Below the pieces are notes generated by a model. That model saw only the letters and a list, made by a program, of their open reading frames with translations, ran no database searches and was not told the DNA's origin. Positions 1-12,452 of a stretch of 64,000 nucleotides of DNA are shown piece by piece. This stretch comes from Hordeum vulgare subsp. vulgare. Taxonomy: Eukaryota; Streptophyta; Magnoliopsida; Poales; Poaceae. The stretch's first letter is position 1; the number at the start of each line of letters is the position of its first letter. The position numbers and the translations under genes are program-made. The DNA lies in contig NC_058521.1 of the NCBI RefSeq assembly GCF_904849725.1, positions 348,314,138 through 348,378,137 on the forward strand. The letters run 5' to 3'.

Positions 1-520
1 GCGTACCAATGGTCTTTGGATATGCCCATATATAGATATCAAAGTGAGGAGTAGGGATGGCCATGCAACAGACGCACTACAACTATAAGTGTATGAAAGC
101 TCAACTGACGCTAAGTGGGTGGGCATCCAACTTGCTTGCTCATGAAGACCTCGCGCATTTGAGGAAGCCCGTCATCGAAATACACAAACCAAGTTCTATA
201 ATGAAAAATTGCATCTAGGATATGGAAGTGACAAAATATGAGTCTCTCAATATGAAGAACATAATGCCACTTTGAGGCACAAGTGTGGAAAAAATAGGTA
301 GTAGCAATGTCCCTTCTCTCTTTTCTCTCATTTATTTCTCTTATTTCTCTTTTTTTATTTTTTCACTTTTTCCTTTTTTTTGCATCTGTTTACTTTTATT
401 TTTCATCTAGAGATCCATCCCGAATGTGGGGGAATCATTGTCTCCATCATCCTTTCCTCACTCAGATAGTGCCCTAATAATGATGATCATCACACTTTTA
501 TTAAATTACAACACAATATG
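1..520 (-). mobile_element. Gypsy element H, 3' internal noncoding part (interrupted)
   Basis: No gene is visible. Read on the minus strand, this stretch is homologous to the 3' untranslated region of G1 at about 12735-13170. The shared stretches include the CCCACTTA...TTTCATACACTTATAG string, the 'CCCTACTCCTCAC' string and a TGTGATGATCATCATTATT string. The T/C-rich tract at 300-400 corresponds to a purine-rich tract in G1 at about 12875-12920. This is therefore the internal region of a reverse-oriented relative of G1, cut at 520 by the G1 insertion and continuing at 15081. Its 3' LTR would lie left of the window. Confidence 0.75.
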
Positions 521-1518
521 TGATACATATCCATCATATCTATATTTTTTGTTTCATGCCAATATTATACAACTTTCACATACTTTTGGCAACTTTTTAT
601 ATGATTTATGCGACTAACCTATTGATCTAGTGACTAGTGCTAGTTCCTGTTTTTTTGCATGTTTTTTGTATCGCAGAAAATCCATATCAAACAAAGTCCA
701 AATGTGATAAAAATTGACGGAGAATTATTTTGGAATTTATGTGATTTTTGGGAGGTGGAATCAACGCAAACGGGGGCCCACGGATCCACAACCCACTAGG
801 GCGCGGCACAGGACCCAGGCGCACCCTGGTGTCTTGTGCCTTCCTCGAACGTCGGTTGGAGACCTTCTTCAGGCACAAGAAAGATAATTTATGGAAAACA
901 ATCGTGTAAATGTTTTAGCGCAATCGGAGTTACGGATCTTTGGGAATTTATGAAACCGCGAAGAGCGAGATCTTGGAAGCGCGAAACGGAAGAGAACAGA
1001 GAGGGAGGTCCATTCTCGGAGGGGCTCCCGCCCCTCCGCCGCCATGGAGGCCATGGACCATAGGGGGAACTCTCCTCCCATCTAGGGGGAGGCCAAGGAA
1101 GGAGAAGAAGGAGGCGGTCTCTCTTTCCCTCTCTCCTGGTGGCGCCAGAGTGCCGCCGGGGCTAGGATCGTGATGCGGATCTACATCAACAACCTTGCTA
1201 CCGTGAACACCGACTTTCTCCCCCTGTATGCAGAGGTGTAACACCCCTTCTCCCCGCTGTAATTTCTACTCAAACATGGTTGGTATGATAATTGGCTATC
1301 CTATGATGTTTAGTAGATCCGTTTTGTCCTATGGGTTAATCCTGATCTTGGTTGGTATGATGGTATATTTTATTTATGGTGCTGTCCTATGGTGCCCTCC
1401 GTGTTGCGCAAACGTGAGGGGCTCCCGCTGTAGGGTGTTGTAATAAGTTCATGGTTTGCTTATTGTCGGTGTTGCGTGGGTGAAAACAACCTAAATGCGG
1501 ATAAGTGGGTTATGGCGT
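521..1518 (+). repeat. G1 5' LTR, first segment
   Basis: Matches the 3' LTR from 13620 onwards (TGATAC start, then the shared GTTTCATGCCAATATTATAC string and the AGGGGCTCCCGCT string near 1420). It breaks off at the pentamer ggcgt (1514-1518), where solo LTR A1 is inserted. Short ORFs in this stretch are chance frames in an LTR. Confidence 0.88.
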
Positions 1519-4500
1519 TGTGGGGACCCCGACTTACATGTCGAGATCGCCGAATGAACGTGCTGAGTGATCCCAAAGATCAATGCTCACCTAGCACACA
1601 GATGCTGAATATTAAGAGTCTTACATCCAAGTACCGAAATATTATAACATACGACCGATAAGGTCAAGTTCACAAGGTAAGGCCTATAAGGCCAAATCAC
1701 ACTAACACAATTAGTAGCGGAAATCTTAGGGCTAAGCGGGTGCCCATGCTATCAGCCTATATCAATAGGCATTCTGAATGGGAAGCATCCTAGTTCGCAG
1801 GGCCGTCTCCGATGACATACTCTTCTCCAAACTTCGGTTCTTCCATGTCTGGTCAATAATATAACCAGTGGCAAGCCAATGAGTACTTTGAATGTACTCG
1901 CAAACAGCCCATGATATGAATAATGCAACTGGTGGGATACCAAGTAATATGATGTACTGGTGGATAGTAGCTAAACTGTAAATAAACATGATCATGGATG
2001 TGCAACATAAGCTAGATGGTATTTAGAAGAACAGGTTATGGATATCAACATATCTGTTAAGGGTTAAACTCTTCAGGTTCACCCGATATGGCAAGTCACC
2101 AAACTTGGTCATATCCACTCTTCTCAGATAACACCTTGAACACACACACTCTTGGTTTATGCGGAAACGACTGGACATAGTTTAAGCAAGATTACTAACT
2201 ATCCTTGACCGTGGACACGACTATTCGAATACTTTTACATTCTGCAGAGGTTGTACACTATACCCATGAGATTCGGGAAACTTCCGTGTCATCCATGACT
2301 CGCGGTATATAACATACCCGAGGTAAGTACCAAGCCCACATGATGTACGTCTTACGAGCACTGACTCTGGACAATCATCGATGCGGGGACCAACGTGTGC
2401 CCGGAACACGTAAAAACAACATAGTTCCCCTACCTGGCACGACCCCATCACCAGAGTGACCACACATCACTCCCGCCACTAGTAATGTGGCTCTTTGCTA
2501 GCACCGACCAGAGTAATCAACAAAGCCCCGTCCCATAAAGGGGTAACATGGTCGCACATGTAACGTTGGGACGGTCGACACATTACAAATCTATTCCCAT
2601 TTCTGAAACCACTCATACCAAAATACCCGGTGTATGATTTCACCAAAAGTGGCCACCTAACTCATCATCGCCCTCGGGCATTAGAGGCACCCGACGGGGT
2701 TTTTCTAAACCTTTGATTTTACCATCACCATGCTCATGCTTCTATTATGCTTAGCTCTACTTGTCAACATGATATTAGCGTGACCCTCATAGGTGGTAGG
2801 ATCATGCTCAAAATGAAAGTGCTCTGGAGGAGCCATCAGTAACATCACTTCAATAATTTTCCGATACTTATGATCACATGCAACGGAAATATTTGTTCTA
2901 CTCCGCGTGCAATATAACATATGCTCAGACATGGTCAAAGGGCTGCTTGCCTTGATCAGCTAAGTATCCGGGGTCTTTGGTGTCTTCAAGTCCAATTCCT
3001 TCGTCAAACGTGGTTTTTATCGTCGTAATAACTAAAAATAAATAAGTAGCTCACTCAAAAACAGATCACAAAGTCACTTTAAAAATGTTGTTTAATTCTC
3101 ATAAAGTCATATTGTTATTTTAAAAATATCTGTCTCTGGTTTTAGTGAAAGGATTATTTTTAAAATAAATTTAAGAGAAGCAAAACTATTTCAAATAGAC
3201 TTATTAATTATTATAAAACAAAAAGGTTGTCGCAATTTTTTTCCAAAAGCCTCTATTAAATACTACTCAGTTTTAGAAGAATTATGGTGGAATAAAAATA
3301 AAAATATATTGAATAATTATTTTTATAAAAATCTTTCAAAAATAGATTTAACAGAATAAGGAAAAGAGGCTAGGCTCTGGCCGGGCTTGGCCCGAGGTTT
3401 GGGCCGGCCCAGCTAGCAAGCCAGCCAACGAGCCCAGGCGCGCGCGACCAGGTTCAAACTTGACGCGCGGGCCCGTGTGGTCAGCGGCAGAGAGGAGAGA
3501 GAGGGGGAGACAGGAGCCACCGATAGGTGAGCCCCACCTGTCGGGGTCGTCTTCCACCTCGGGATAGAAAGGAGGACAGGCTCGCCGGCGATGCTACTGA
3601 CGGCCTTGAGCCCAACCAAGGGCAGAAATGGAACCAGTCTACTGTCGCCTACCTCCTGGTGGTCGAGAGGTCGATGGGGAGGCCGTGCTTCACCGACGAC
3701 GAGGTGCTACGGCGGAGCAGTTTCGGGAGGTCGATGTACTGGGTGCTACGGGCATGGATAAGCTCGGGGAGGAGATGGGGAAGCTCCTGGAGGTTGCTAG
3801 GAACCCGTAGGAGGTGAAAGGAGCACCCAAGCTGGCCCATAGCCCGTGAATGACGGAGCTCCGAAGCGGCGGGGCCTCGTTCGATATCGAGCACAGGAGC
3901 TCGCTGTGCTCAAATGGAGAGGCTAGGGGTGGAATTCAGGCACTAGATAGTGGGATGGAGGTGCCAGAGCGAGGGGGAGGCCCTATTTATAGGCTCCCGA
4001 TGGTGTACCGAGCTGGTGGTGCCGGTGGTTCCATTGTAGCTCGCAGGAGGAGCAGTGAGACTTTGGGGTCGAAACCACGGGGTGCGGACGTGGTTTAGGA
4101 CTTGTGTGACCCACTGAGAGGGAGAGAGAGCGAGGAGTAAGGTTCACGCGTGGCCACGGCCTTCTGGTGGATCTGGCGCGCGTCGCTCCGGTCAACAGAG
4201 CGAGGGGGGAGGGGCCGTGGAGCTGCCCTGATGCAGAGAGGTGGTTGGGGACTCGAAATGGCAACAGGGGGAGGCTTGAACTAGCCGGGCTTGCCACCTT
4301 GGCTTCGGGTGTGCCCAACAGCGTGCCCAGAGCGTAGTTTTGGCATGCCACGACATGTTGGCGTCCTCTGGGGCACTTTAGCCTTGTCTGGGCTGTCCTT
4401 GGGATTGGCATGGAGATGCCTAGCCGTTTGGGAGCCGAGGGGCTCACTGTTTCCCATGGGAGGAGAGGAAAGAAGAGATGCCAGTGCTAGACCAGAAGTT

Positions 4501-5618
4501 AGAATGAGGATTTTGGGGCCTTCTTCTTGGATATAAAGAGGGGCCACTCTCCTGTAGTTGGGGAGTGGTGCTGGCTACTTGGTCAAAAGGTTTGGAGGGA
4601 AGAGCTGAAGTGTGGTGTGGGGTAGGAGCTGTTTTGCTATTATGGAAGTAGGTGTTCGACAGGCGTTTGGAGTAGCAACACATCACCAGTGGTGGTGAGA
4701 GTTAAGAGGATTAACTTTGATCAGGATTAAGGTACTTCACCAAATTTGTACCTCATTGGATGAGTTTGGCAATGCAAACTAGAACTCACCCCCAAATGGC
4801 AGATCTGCCCCTTCAAAGGGAATGTGGGTAAATCACTTCCTGCAAATCCCATTTTTGGCAAAGGCTCTTCATTTGGGGTGTTGAACACTCCCACAAAGTT
4901 TCATCCCATTTGGATAAACTTTGTAATGTAGAGATGTTCCAACTTGGTTCCAGACAGAAAGGGTTTTGGAATTAGATAGTGAGCCAAACCACCTTGGAAT
5001 GAGGTGAAACTTGGTGTGGCCACTAAATATAGCTTGGGAAGGTTGCTGGAATTTTCTGGGATTTTATTGGATTTATTTCCTTTGGAAATATTCCAAAAGA
5101 TTAAAACAGACAGAATAGGTTTTCAAGGATTTACTCAAATATTTTGAATATAAATATGGGTTGAAAGTCTTATGTATGGAAAATATATGTCCTCTGAGTA
5201 TCTCCAAATTTTCTCAGATTTTTCTAAGGCAGCAAAGTATTTTTCCATATAGGAATATCATTTCTGGCCTCAGAAATGGACATGCAAACAAAATAGGAAA
5301 ATAATATATAAAATAATTATTTTATGGTTTTGTTGAGCTAAAACAGTTCTAGAACCAGATCACCATCTTTGGGTGAAAGCACTCCCTTGCTGCCAAGGAC
5401 TTACACTGCAACCCAAAGCAGGGTTTTGAAATAGTCAGAAATAAGAAAAAGGATTCTGAGAATATTTAGGTTGGAAAATATGGTTTTTGATATCATACAA
5501 TCAAGCATACAAGCATTCAATGACAACCATGGCACTCATAGCATTGGTTTTTGATTTTTTTTTAATAAACTCAGACTTTTGAACTACAGTAAAAGTGAAT
5601 TGAAAATAGGGTGTGATA
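1519..5618 (-). mobile_element. Solo LTR A1 (4.1 kb), Gypsy-type, inserted in G1 5' LTR
   Basis: A 4100-bp insertion starting TGTGGGGACC and ending GTGTGATA, flanked by the perfect 5-bp duplication ggcgt (1514-1518 and 5619-5623). It is homologous end to end to A2 at 42641-46731. On the minus strand it would start T-TCACACCC-like, as many Triticeae gypsy LTRs do, and it has a TATAAATA box at 3984-3991 (minus). That suggests minus orientation with about 1.6 kb of U3. No internal retrotransposon domain is present and the GC-rich centre (3350-4450) shows only unconserved ORFs, so a solo LTR left by LTR-LTR recombination is the best reading. A LARD-type noncoding element is the alternative. Confidence 0.8.
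3984..3991 (-). promoter_or_regulatory. Putative TATA box of solo LTR A1
   Basis: The minus-strand TATAAATA lies in a GC-rich context and is conserved at the equivalent site of the second copy (45229-45236). Conservation in both copies is the reason to call it. Confidence 0.5.
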
Positions 5619-6092
5619 GGCGTATGGGAGTAAAGAGGACTTGATACTTAATGCTATGGTTGTATTTCACGGCCTTAATGATCTTTAGTAGTTGCGGATG
5701 CTTGCTAGAGTTCCAATCATAAGTGCATATGATCCAAGCACAGAGAGTATGTTAGCTCATGCCTCTCCCTCATATAAAATTGCAAGAATGATTACTGATA
5801 CTTGTTATCGAGTTCCTAGGGACAAATGACTTTCTTGTTGACAAAAGCTATCCACTTTTATTACCTTCCAATTTTTTCATAGTTTTATTCTCGCAAAGCA
5901 CTCGTAGTTTTATTCTTGCAAAATAGTTTCATACTTGTTTTAGGTAAAGCAAACGTCAAGCGTGCATAGAGTTGTTTCAGCGGTCGATAGAATTTGAGGG
6001 AATATTTGTTCTTCCTTGAGCTCCTCGTTGGGTTCGACACTCTTATTTATCGAAGAAGGCTACAAACGACCCCCTATACTTGTGGGTTATCA
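5619..6092 (+). repeat. G1 5' LTR, second segment
   Basis: Resumes at the duplicated ggcgt and follows the 3' LTR (GTATGGGAGTAAAGAGGACT) to the terminal GGGTTATCA. Summed with 521-1518, less the duplication, the 5' LTR is about 1467 bp against 1461 bp for the 3' LTR, which supports the whole reconstruction. Confidence 0.88.
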
Positions 6093-6122
6093 AGAACTTT
6101 TTCTCGCGCTGTTGCCGGGGAG
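6093..6122 (+). promoter_or_regulatory. G1 primer-binding-site region
   Basis: Lies directly after the 5' LTR end. Its GCTGTTGCCGGGGAGTG corresponds to CGCCGTTGCTGGGGAGG at the same place in F-fwd (34144-34175), and to the same motif in reverse at 23290-23320 for H. The position and its conservation across three elements mark the tRNA primer site. Confidence 0.65.
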
Positions 6123-6198
6123 TGAAGCGCTCTTGGTAAGTGGAAATTGGTAAGGAAACATTATTACTACGTGCTGAAATTTATTGTCACTTGCTACT

Positions 6199-7044
6199 AT
6201 GGAAAACAATTCTTTGAGGGGTTTGTTCGGGGTACCTTCACCTCGACCGGAACTACAATTAGTTTCCCCTCAACCTACTGCACGTACTGAAAATATTGAA
6301 TATGAAATTCCTTCGGGTATGGTAGAACAACTACTAGCTAATCCTTATGCAGGAGATGGAACCGAACATCCTGATATGCACTTGATATATGTGGATGAAA
6401 TTTGTGGATTAGTTAAGCTTGCAGGTTTACCAAGAGATGAAGCAAAGAAGAAGGTTTTCCCTTTATCTTTGAAGGTAAAAGAATTGACATGGTATAGGCT
6501 ATGCGATGATATTGGATCTTGAAACTGGAATCGGCTGAAATTGGAATTCCATCAATTTTTTATCCTATGAATCTAGTTCATCGTGATCGGAATTATATAT
6601 ATATATTTTTGGCCTCATGAAGGTGAAAGTATTGCTCTAGCATGGGGGAGGATTAAGTCAATGTTATATTCATGCCCCAATCATGGGCTCTCAAGAGAAA
6701 TTATTATTCATAATTTTTATGCTCGGCTTTCTCATAATGATCAATCCTTGCTCGATACTTCTTGTACTGGTTCTTTTATGAATAAGAATTTTGAATTCCG
6801 GTGGGATCTTTTAGAAAGATTTAAACGCAACTCTAAATATTGGCAACTCGATGAGGGTAAAGAGTCAGGTATTGAACCTAAGTTTGATTGTGTTAAATCT
6901 TTTATGAATACCAATGATTTTCAAAAGTTTAGCACTAAATATGGACTTGACTCTGAGATAGTAGCTTCCTTTTGTGAATATTTTGCTACTCATGTTGATC
7001 TCCCTAAGGAGAAGTGCTTTAAATATCACCCACCTATTAAATAA
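6199..7044 (+). pseudogene. G1 gag (degenerate)
   Basis: The likely start is the ATG at 6199 (MENNSLRGLFGVP); an in-frame ATG at 6184 adds five residues. The first reading frame runs to a stop at 6520-6522 (residues ending CDDIGS). After a broken stretch the gag resumes in 6583-7044, where WPHEGESIALAWGRIKSML is the retrotransposon gag core (a W-x2-E-x-E-S-L/I-x2-A-W arrangement in the family). It ends with a stop where relatives continue. Gag forms the cytoplasmic virus-like particle. Further in-frame stops (7045 and 7216) separate it from the protease. No CCHC knuckle is seen, as is usual for Athila-type gag. Confidence 0.8.
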
Positions 7045-7218
7045 TAAATTAAAGAACTGGTAAAAGATAAAGAAGAAACTATCATTTACAACGTTGATCC
7101 AGTTGTTCCCACTGGTTATATTGAAAAACCACCTTTCCTTGTTAGGATGAAGGAACATACTAAAGCTTCAACTATGGTTAAGAAAAGTTATGTTAGAACA
7201 CCCAAACCAGCTGAATAA

Positions 7219-7950
7219 ATCAGAGTTGAACCTAGTGTTGCTATGATTAAAGATCTCTTGGTCGATAATATCGATGGGCATGTTATTTACTTCTATGATG
7301 AAGCTTCTAGAATTTCCAAACCGGATAAAAAAGATAAACATAGACGAGTTGTTGGCATGCCTGTTGTCTCGGTTAAGATAGGAGATCACGGTTATCGTGG
7401 GTTATGTGACCTAGGTGCTAGTGTGTGTGCTATTCCTTTTTCCTTATATGAAGAAATTAAGAATGAAATAGCACCCGCTGAAATAGAATACATAGATGTT
7501 ACTACTAAACTTGCCAATAGAGATACTATATCACCAATTGGGATTCTCACAGATGTTGAAGTCTTGTGTGGGAAGATAAAACAACCTACTGATTTTCTTG
7601 TTCTTGGGTCCCCACAAGATGTCTTTTGTCCCATTATCTTTGGTAGACCTTTCTTGAACACCATCAATGCCAAAATAGATTGTAAGAAACAAACTCTCGG
7701 TGTTAGCTTTGGTGATGAATCTCATGAATTTAACTTTTCCAAGTTTAGTAGACAACCACATAAGAAAGATTTGCCTAGTAAGGATGAAATTATTGGTCTT
7801 GCTTCTATTGCTGTACCTCCTACTAATCCTGTAGAACAATATTTGCTACACCATGAACACGATTTGCATATGCGTGAAAGAAATGAAATAGATAGATCTT
7901 TCTCAAACAACAACCTCTGCTTAAACACAATTTGCCTATTGAAACTCTAG
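7219..7950 (+). pseudogene. G1 aspartic protease region
   Basis: Open from about 7243 to 7950. The active-site segment is LCDLGASVCAIP at about residues 56-67 of that frame, followed by the flap/hydrophobic-Gly region FCPIIFGRPFLNT. DLGAS rather than DTG/SA is characteristic of Athila-like gypsy proteases. The enzyme would cut the Gag-Pol polyprotein. It is separated from gag by stops and from RT by a stop at 7948-7950 and a frame change, so no continuous polyprotein is made. F-fwd carries a homologous protease (LCDLGAGVSVMP) near 36490. Confidence 0.85.
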
Positions 7951-7996
7951 GAGCCCCCCTCCACCTAAAGGTGATCCTGTGTTTGAATTAAAATAA

Positions 7997-9686
7997 TTGC
8001 CAGACACATTGAAATATGCTTATATTGATAAGAAAAAGATATATCCTGTTATTATTAGTGCTAACCTTTCAGAACATGAAGAAGAAAGATTGTTGAAAGT
8101 TCTAAGGAAGCACCGAGTTGCTATTGGATATACTCTTGATGATCTTAAGGGCATTAGTCCCACTCTATGTGAGCACAAGATTAATATGGAACCTGATGCT
8201 AAACCAGTTGTTGATCACCAACGTCGGTTAAATCTGAAGTTGAAAGAAGTGGTAAGAACGGAAATATTAAAACTTCTGGAAGCAGGTATAATCTATCCTA
8301 TAGATGATAGTAGATGGGTAAGTCATGTTCATTATGTCCCTAAGAAGGGAGGTATTATTGTTGTTCCTAATGATAAGAATGAACTTATTCCACAAATAAT
8401 TGTCACAGGCTATAGAATGGTAATTGATTTTAGAAAATTAAACAAAGCAACTAGAAAAGATCATTACCCTCTGCTTTTATTGACCAAATGTTAGAAAGAC
8501 TATCTAAGCACACACATTTTTGTTTCTTGATGGATATTCTGGTTTTTCACAAATACCTGTTTCACAACCTGATCAAGAAAAGATCACTTTTACTTGGCCT
8601 TTTGGGACTTATGCTTATAGACGTATGCCTTTTGGTTTATGTAATGCACCTGCTACCTTTCAGAGATGCATGACTGATATATTCTCTGATTTCTGTGAAA
8701 ACAATGTTGAGGTTTTCATGGATGACTTTTCTATTTATGGGAAGTCTTTTGATGATTGTTTAAGAAATCTTCATCGAGTTTTGCAGAGATGTGAACAAAC
8801 AAATCTTGTATTAAATTGGGAGAAGTGCCACTTTATGGTTAACGAAGGTATTGTTTTGGGCCATAAAATTTCTGAAAGAGACATTGAGGTGGACAAAGCC
8901 AAGGTTGATGCAATTGAGAAAATGCCATGTCCTAAAGATATCAAAGGTATTCGTAGTTTCCTTGGTCATGCTGGTTTCTATAAGATGTTTATCAAAGACT
9001 TTTCCAAAATTTCTAGGCCTCTTACAAATCTTTTGCAATAGGATCTTCCTTTTGTGTTTGATGATGATTGTTTGGAAGCCTTCGAAACACTAAAGAAAGC
9101 CTTAAATACTCCTCCTGTTGTTCAACCACCTGATTGGAATTTGCCTTTTGAGATTATGTGTGATGCTAGTGATTTTGCTGTTGGTGCTGTTCTAGGACAA
9201 ATAGTTGATAAGAAATTGAATGTTATCCATTATGCTAGTAAAAATCTGGACAATGCTCAATGAAATTATGCTACTACTAAAAAAGAATTCTTAGTAGTAG
9301 TGTTTGCTTGTGATAAATTCAGATCTTACATTGTTGATTCTAAAGTTATTGTTCACACCGATCATGCTGCTATTAAATATCTTATGGAAAAGAAAGATGC
9401 TAAACCTAGACTCATTAGGTGGGTTCTTCTGTTACAAGAATTTGATTTGCATATCACTGATAGGTAAGGAACAGAGAACCCCGTAGCTAATAACTTGTCT
9501 AGGTTTGAAAATATTCTTGATAACCCACAACCTATTAATGATAGTTTTCTTGATGAACAATTAGCTGCAATAAATGTTTCTCATAGTACAGCTTGGGATG
9601 CTGATTATGCTAATTATATTATTGCTAATTACATACCACCTAGCTTCACATACGAACAAAAGAAAAAAAATTCTTCTATGATTTAA
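7997..9686 (+). pseudogene. G1 reverse transcriptase-RNase H
   Basis: RT begins with the thumb-proximal KINMEPDAKPVVDHQRRLN segment, then VIDFRKLNKATRKDHYPL. A frameshift near 8485 moves the frame to 8520-9041, which carries FLDGYSGFSQI, RMPFGLCNAPATFQ and the catalytic FMDDFSIYG (YxDD box, here FMDD). RNase H follows, with CDASDFAVGAVLGQ, KKEFL and [11 protein letters not shown], giving three recognisable acidic catalytic positions. Breaks are the frameshift near 8485 and stops at 9039-9041, 9261-9263 and about 9466. The product would copy element RNA into cDNA in the particle. Domain order and motifs place it firmly in Gypsy. Confidence 0.93.
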
Positions 9687-9689
9687 GAC

Positions 9690-10671
9690 ATTACTTTTGG
9701 GATGACACACATCTTTATAAAGAAGGAGTTGATGGTATTATTAGACCTTGTGTACGTGAGCATGAACATGAACAAATCCTACAAAAATGTCACTCCGAAG
9801 CTTATGGAGGGCATCACGCGGGAGACAGAACCACTCATAAGGTATTGCAATCTGGTTTTTATTGGCCTACTCTCTTCAAGGATGCCCATAAGTTTGTCTC
9901 ATCTTGTGATGAATGTCAAAGAATAGGTAATATCGGTAAGCGTCAAGAAATGCCTATGAATTATTCACTTGCTGTTGAACCATTTGATGTTTGGGGATTT
10001 GATTTCATGGGACCTTTTCCTTCCTCTAATGGTATACACATATTTTGGTTGCTGTTGATTATGTTACTAAGTGGGTAGAAGCTATTCCAACTAGTAGTGC
10101 TGATCACAACACCTCTATTAAAATGCTTACGGAAGTTATTTTCCCAAGGTTTGGACTCCCTAGATATTTAATGACTCATGGTGGTTCACACTTTATTCAT
10201 GGTGCTTTTCGTAGAATGCTTGCTAAGTATGATGTTAACCATAGAATTGCATCACCTTATCATCCTCAGTCTAGTGGTCAAGTTGAACTTAGCAATAGAG
10301 AAATAAAACTAATCTTACGAAAGACTATCAATAGGTCCCGGAAGAATTGGTCTAAGAAATTAGATGATGCACTTTGGGCTTATAGAAAAGCATATAAAAA
10401 TCCTATGGGTATGTCTCCTTATAAAATTTTTTATGGAAAAGCTTGTCATTTTCCTCTTGAGTTAGAACATAAAGCATATTGGGCAATCAAAGAAATCAAC
10501 TATGATTTCAAACTTGATGGTGAAAAGAGATTATTTGATATTATCTCATTAGATGAATGGAGAACCCAACCTTATGAAAATGAAAAGTTATTTAAAGAAA
10601 AAGTTAAAAGATGGCATGACAAAAGAATCCAAAAGCGTGAGTGCAAAGTTGGAGAATATGTTCTTTTGTAA
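9690..10671 (+). pseudogene. G1 integrase
   Basis: The zinc-binding HHCC part is recognisable at about 9740-9925, split by a frame change (GGHH..., then SSCDECQR). The catalytic core follows: WGFDFMGPF supplies the first Asp, and GQVELSNREIK supplies the Glu. The expected second Asp lies in the motif that here reads LMTHGGSHF, with CAT (His) at 10177-10179 where relatives have GAT (Asp). A further frame change lies near 10040. The C-terminal part (KACHFPLELEHKAYWAIK, KRWHDKRI) is typical of grass gypsy integrases. Integrase inserts the cDNA into the genome; this copy would be catalytically dead even if the frames were continuous. Confidence 0.92.
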
Positions 10672-11244
10672 AACTCTCATTTCAGATTCTTTGCAGGAAA
10701 ACTCCTCTCCAAATGGGAATGACCCTATGTTATCGAGGAGGTCTATCGATCCGGAGCTATCAAAAGGTTGTCAATGGGAAACGAATAGAACATTATATCT
10801 CAGGTACGACCATTAATATTGAAAGCAATATTATCCAAACTATGACACCGGAAGAACACATAAAACAAACCTTCCGGAACACTCCAAAATCGTGAAAAAA
10901 GGGAGGTACGTGATAGAGTAAGTAAACGGACTCCCTAAAATCCGTAAAAACAGCCGCAAAAGTAATTTTTGTCAGTTTGGAATATTTAAAAAATTAGGAA
11001 AATAAGAAACTTCCAGGAAAGTAACCCTGGTGGGCGCGATACACGAGGGCACACGGGGCTTGCCAGGCGAGCCCCGGTGGGTTGTGCCCACCTCGAGTAC
11101 TTTCTGGACTCCGTTTTTCTTCCATTCTGCTTGTTCCCCAAGATAAAAAAAATCTTTATATACCCCCCGAACCTATTGACCTCCGTATCAGGGAGAAATC
11201 TCCTGTTTTCTTTTCTTGCTGTTTTCTGTCAGATCCAATCCACC

Positions 11245-11769
11245 ATGGCCGCGTCAAGCTCCTCCAAGGACAAGTTATTCGACAACGTCATCAAACCATA
11301 TATGCGGGAAGTGATGGAGCACCCTCAAGTTATCCAGATGCACGATGGGGTGCTGCACATCCACGATGTGCAAGGACCCAAGGGGACTGGATACGTGGAG
11401 GCAATGCTTGAAGCTATGGAGCAGGAAGTCTTTCGGTGCAAGGGGATGGTGGAACGTGGGCTCAATGCCAATCACCTCATGATCGCGGACTACACCCGTG
11501 ATCTCAAGGGGGATGGCAAGTCCATGGAGGACATCGTCTTCTCCCTCAACGTGCAAATCAACTTCCTCCATAGCCAGATCCACGACCTTCAAAGCCAAGT
11601 CTTTGAATATGAGGCAAGGTTCAAAGGTATGAGTTTGGCTGCTAGTTGCAGGATCCAAGAGACTCACTCTTCCTCTTATGACGGTGAGCCTCTGCCATGG
11701 AAACCATACGACAAGATTACTTCTACTTCATCACCACCAACTCCTTCTTCATCACCAAAAGAAAAATGA
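11245..11769 (+). CDS. Intact env-position ORF of G1, 174 aa, unknown function
   Basis: Starts at ATG 11245 in a good plant/Kozak context (CACCATGGCC), although an in-frame ATG exists at 11077. It stops at TGA 11767-11769. The protein begins MAASSSSKDKLFDN and has a short Ser-rich N-terminus, a helical central part with a heptad-like stretch (DIVFSLNVQINFLHSQIHDL) that could form a coiled coil, and a Ser/Thr/Pro-rich C-terminus. No signal peptide or membrane segment is seen, so it does not look like an envelope protein despite its place between integrase and the 3' LTR. I recall similar ORFs in Triticeae Gypsy elements, without a known function. It is the only undamaged reading frame in G1. 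About 570 bp of noncoding sequence (10672-11244) separates it from pol. Confidence 0.7.
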   Translation: MAASSSSKDKLFDNVIKPYMREVMEHPQVIQMHDGVLHIHDVQGPKGTGYVEAMLEAMEQEVFRCKGMVERGLNANHLMIADYTRDLKGDGKSMEDIVFSLNVQINFLHSQIHDLQSQVFEYEARFKGMSLAASCRIQETHSSSYDGEPLPWKPYDKITSTSSPPTPSSSPKEK

Positions 11770-12452
11770 GTATCGGCTATGGGCACTCACCTTGGCTTTC
11801 GCCAAGCTTGGGGGAGGTGCCCCGGTATCGTATCATCTCCACTATCTTTTGCCTTTACTTTTCTAAGTTCGATCCATGGTAATCTTTTGCTTTAGATGAA
11901 TAAAAGTTTAGTTTGATCCTTTCTTTCCAAGAGTTTGCTTAGTGATCAATCTATGCAATCGTGTGCGAGATATATAATAAAGTTTAGTTTGAGTTTTGCA
12001 TTCTTTACTTTCTTGTTTCAATAAAAAGATAGGAAATAAATCAAAAAGATCATATGCTAATCTTATGGTAAGTGATGACATTACACAAGGAAAAGTATAA
12101 GTAGATAATTTTATTGTAGATTGACAAACATAGCATTGGTCAATGATGCAACTCATGAGAGAATTAATAAGGGAAGAGAAGATTCACATGCAAATACATT
12201 ATCGTGGAAATCTTTTGTGATTGTGAGCACCCATCAAAATATTATATGCCAAAATTGTTGAAGTTGGACAAGGAAGACAACATAATGAATTATGTTTGTT
12301 CATATTCACACAAAAGTTATATTGTCATGGATCCTGCAACATGTGTTGCTTGCCCCTATCTTTGCTAGCCAAAAACCTTGCCGGTGCATCCAAACCCTGT
12401 AATATGATACGCTCTATCACACATAAGCCTTATTAAATCTTGCTCAAAACAG

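Noticed and set aside
3983..4447. 154-aa minus-strand ORF in a GC-rich segment
   Set aside because: Lies inside solo LTR A1. The equivalent region of A2 has a different protein, so there is no coding conservation.
11275..11667. 130-aa minus ORF opposite the G1 env-position ORF
   Set aside because: Antisense shadow of the 11245-11769 reading frame.
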